A stretch of DNA of 37,575 nucleotides from NCBI GenBank assembly GCA_031280035.1, contig JAITHJ010000037.1, positions 1-37,575 on the forward strand. The letters are read 5' to 3'. The translations under genes and the position numbers were made by a program. Of the stretch, positions 35,990 through 37,575 are shown in pieces. Under the pieces are notes generated by a model. That model searched no databases and was not told the origin of the DNA. It saw nothing but the letters and a program-made list of their open reading frames with translations. Every line of letters begins with the position of its first letter. Positions within the stretch are counted from its first letter, which is position 1. The DNA comes from Spirochaetaceae bacterium (GTDB lineage: Bacteria > Spirochaetota > Spirochaetia > Treponematales > Breznakiellaceae).

Positions 35990-36034
35990 TTAGTGTAGCA
36001 CTCACTGTAGCATTTAAGGTAAGGAGTGTTCAAA

Positions 36035-37575
36035 ATGCAAGATGTAACCCGAAATTCGTACAGCCTCTATAAGAGGGAATCCGGCAACCGTACTATCTGG
36101 TATGTCCGGTTCTGGGATGATGAAACCCAGTCCTATTCCAGCGGAAGGTCTACCGGCCAAACAACCAAAACTGCCGCCCAGCGGCAGGCGCAAAAGTGGC
36201 TTGCCGAGTGTTTGCCGGAAGCTAAAAAGAAGGACATCAAAGCAACCAAGAACCGGATCCTTGCCGCTATTACCAAATATCTTGAGGATTGTGACGTCAT
36301 CAAAAAAGGAGAAATCCACGAAACAGGCGATATAATCAAACTGTTCTATACCCAAGCTACCAATCTGCAAATGTCATCCGGGGAACGGTTTGTCGATTAT
36401 CTTAGTCGCTTTTGGGATTGGAACGGGAACTATGTTCAGGGGAGGCTTGAGCGAGGGAAGCACATCGGGAAACGGTATGTTGATGGATGCCAAGCCAAGA
36501 TAAAATTGCACATAGAGCCGTTTTTTAAGGATACCCTGCTCTGTGATGAGACAACCTTCTTGCTCGAACAATTCATGCGTTCCTTTCCCCGCCGTGACAC
36601 CGATCCCCAAAACGGCTATTCCATGAGTACCATCAACCTGGTGATGAAGGTGATCAAGAAGGCCCTTAAAGAAGCAGTGCGCTTGGGGATACTCCCCCGC
36701 GACCCATCAGGGGGGATTGAGATGCTTTCCGAGGATACCGAGGAACGGGGCATCCTTACGCCGGACGAAGTTACGGAGCTATTCCGCCTTGAATGGGCCG
36801 ATGAACGGAGTAAAACCGCTTCTATCCTGGGGGCGGTGTCCGGTATGCGTCTTAGCGAGGTTGTTGGCCTGCGTATTGAGTATCTGAATACCGATAAAAA
36901 CGTCATTATGGTTGAGCGGAGCTACTCCTACTACGAAAAGAGGCTAAAGGGTACCAAGACGGAGAAATCACGGGTCATCTATACCGATTCCTCTATAATC
37001 AAAATACTTACCGATTTGTATGCCAAAAATCCGCATGAAGATTCTTATATCTTTTATGGTCTTGAACCGAATACGCCTATGCGCTATGACACGGTTGAGG
37101 AGCATTTGGAAAGGATGCTTGCCTTCCTGCTTGGAACGGAGGTGAAGGAATCCATAGATACTGAATGGCGCAAACTTGCTAAAACCGTTGCCTACAAAGC
37201 CGAGATAGAGCCGGAAGAATGGATAGCCATACAGCCGGAAAACATTGATACCGACCAAAGCTGCCTGGTACTCCGCTATGGCTATTCTTTCGGAGTAAAG
37301 AAGATTGAGATGCGTAAGTATACCGAAAAACGGGTAATACCGCTGGATACGCCGACCATCCACAAGCTGGTTGCCCTCTGCGGTAAAAGTCCCAACGGTT
37401 TTATTCTGAACGGAATAGAACGTGAAAAGGCGATTGATTTTACTTCCCTTGACTCCAAGGCGGCAAAGAAGCTCCTTATGGCCTACGGAGAGATAGTGCG
37501 TCGGGAACGGAACATCTCATTTCATGGTTTCAGGCACTTCTTCAATTCCACGATCCGGGGAACGGTTTCTGATGA
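36035..37575 (+). CDS. Tyrosine recombinase/integrase, 3' partial, with internal duplication
   Basis: At least 513 residues, running off the window end with no stop. After an N-terminal beta arm (NRTIWYVRFWDDETQSY), a core-binding domain spans about 115-230. The catalytic domain opens at ILTPDEVTELF, has box I GAVSGMRLSEVVGLR with Arg272, and box II HGFRHFF with His497 and Arg500; the nucleophilic Tyr lies past the window edge. The distance from box I to box II is about 225 residues, roughly double the usual. Two stretches, about 275-341 and 394-460, look like copies of one beta-hairpin module (each with a TEK-(S)RVI segment and a DT.K..L-type helix, ending YIFYG and FILNG). AAGGAG precedes ATG 36035. 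It marks an integrated element at the tRNA. Confidence 0.88.
   Translation, partial: MQDVTRNSYSLYKRESGNRTIWYVRFWDDETQSYSSGRSTGQTTKTAAQRQAQKWLAECLPEAKKKDIKATKNRILAAITKYLEDCDVIKKGEIHETGDIIKLFYTQATNLQMSSGERFVDYLSRFWDWNGNYVQGRLERGKHIGKRYVDGCQAKIKLHIEPFFKDTLLCDETTFLLEQFMRSFPRRDTDPQNGYSMSTINLVMKVIKKALKEAVRLGILPRDPSGGIEMLSEDTEERGILTPDEVTELFRLEWADERSKTASILGAVSGMRLSEVVGLRIEYLNTDKNVIMVERSYSYYEKRLKGTKTEKSRVIYTDSSIIKILTDLYAKNPHEDSYIFYGLEPNTPMRYDTVEEHLERMLAFLLGTEVKESIDTEWRKLAKTVAYKAEIEPEEWIAIQPENIDTDQSCLVLRYGYSFGVKKIEMRKYTEKRVIPLDTPTIHKLVALCGKSPNGFILNGIEREKAIDFTSLDSKAAKKLLMAYGEIVRRERNISFHGFRHFFNSTIRGTVSD

Noticed and set aside
36014-37363. A chain of minus-strand frames opposite the integrase
   Set aside because: The plus-strand frame is continuous for 513 codons with both recombinase boxes; the minus frames are short, in different phases and without motifs.

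Overview
The window looks like a chromosomal segment of a spirochaete, most likely a Treponema of the host-associated or insect-gut type. Three things point that way: many lipoproteins with loose spirochaete-style lipoboxes (VVSC, LCAGC, MTGC, LASC), a protein resembling the periplasmic-flagellum collar protein FlbB, and a reduced division cluster (ftsW-ftsQ-ftsA-ftsZ). The genus is inferred; no rRNA gene is present. Coding density is high and no stretch over 300 bases lacks a gene.

Layout. 1-3658: an accessory cassette with a DUF6931-like protein, a gp5/VgrG-type spike and two orphan small proteins, flanked by a duplicated 174-bp coding tail; this looks like part of a contractile (type VI-like) secretion or effector locus. 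3673-6507: a split transketolase and an SH3-domain lipoprotein. 6729-13078: a sodium-pumping oxaloacetate decarboxylase (gamma-alpha-beta), a small exported protein and a CHASE2 protein with a degenerate cyclase domain. 13148-19102: PdxK-type kinase, solute-binding-like lipoprotein, Nudix hydrolase, FlgN-like and FlbB-like flagellar proteins, an exported HEAT-repeat protein and TatD. 19200-24482: a glycine-rich lipoprotein behind a near-consensus promoter, a ComFB-domain protein and a TonB-dependent receptor. 24482-31733: RlmB-type methyltransferase, then ftsW, ftsQ, ftsA, ftsZ, a membrane protein and a lipoprotein. 31755-34918 (minus strand): an ABC ATPase, a HisA-HisI-HisE fusion and HisC. 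35112-35923: a RecA-like ATPase and tRNA-Thr(CGT). 35928-37575: the edge of an integrated element whose tyrosine recombinase runs off the window.

The most unusual items are the spike cassette with its duplicated heptad-repeat tail, the recombinase with an apparent internal duplication between its two catalytic boxes, the trifunctional His fusion headed by an orphan ABC ATPase, the CHASE2 pseudo-cyclase, and ftsA, which has no ATG/GTG/TTG start that keeps its actin-fold nucleotide motif.
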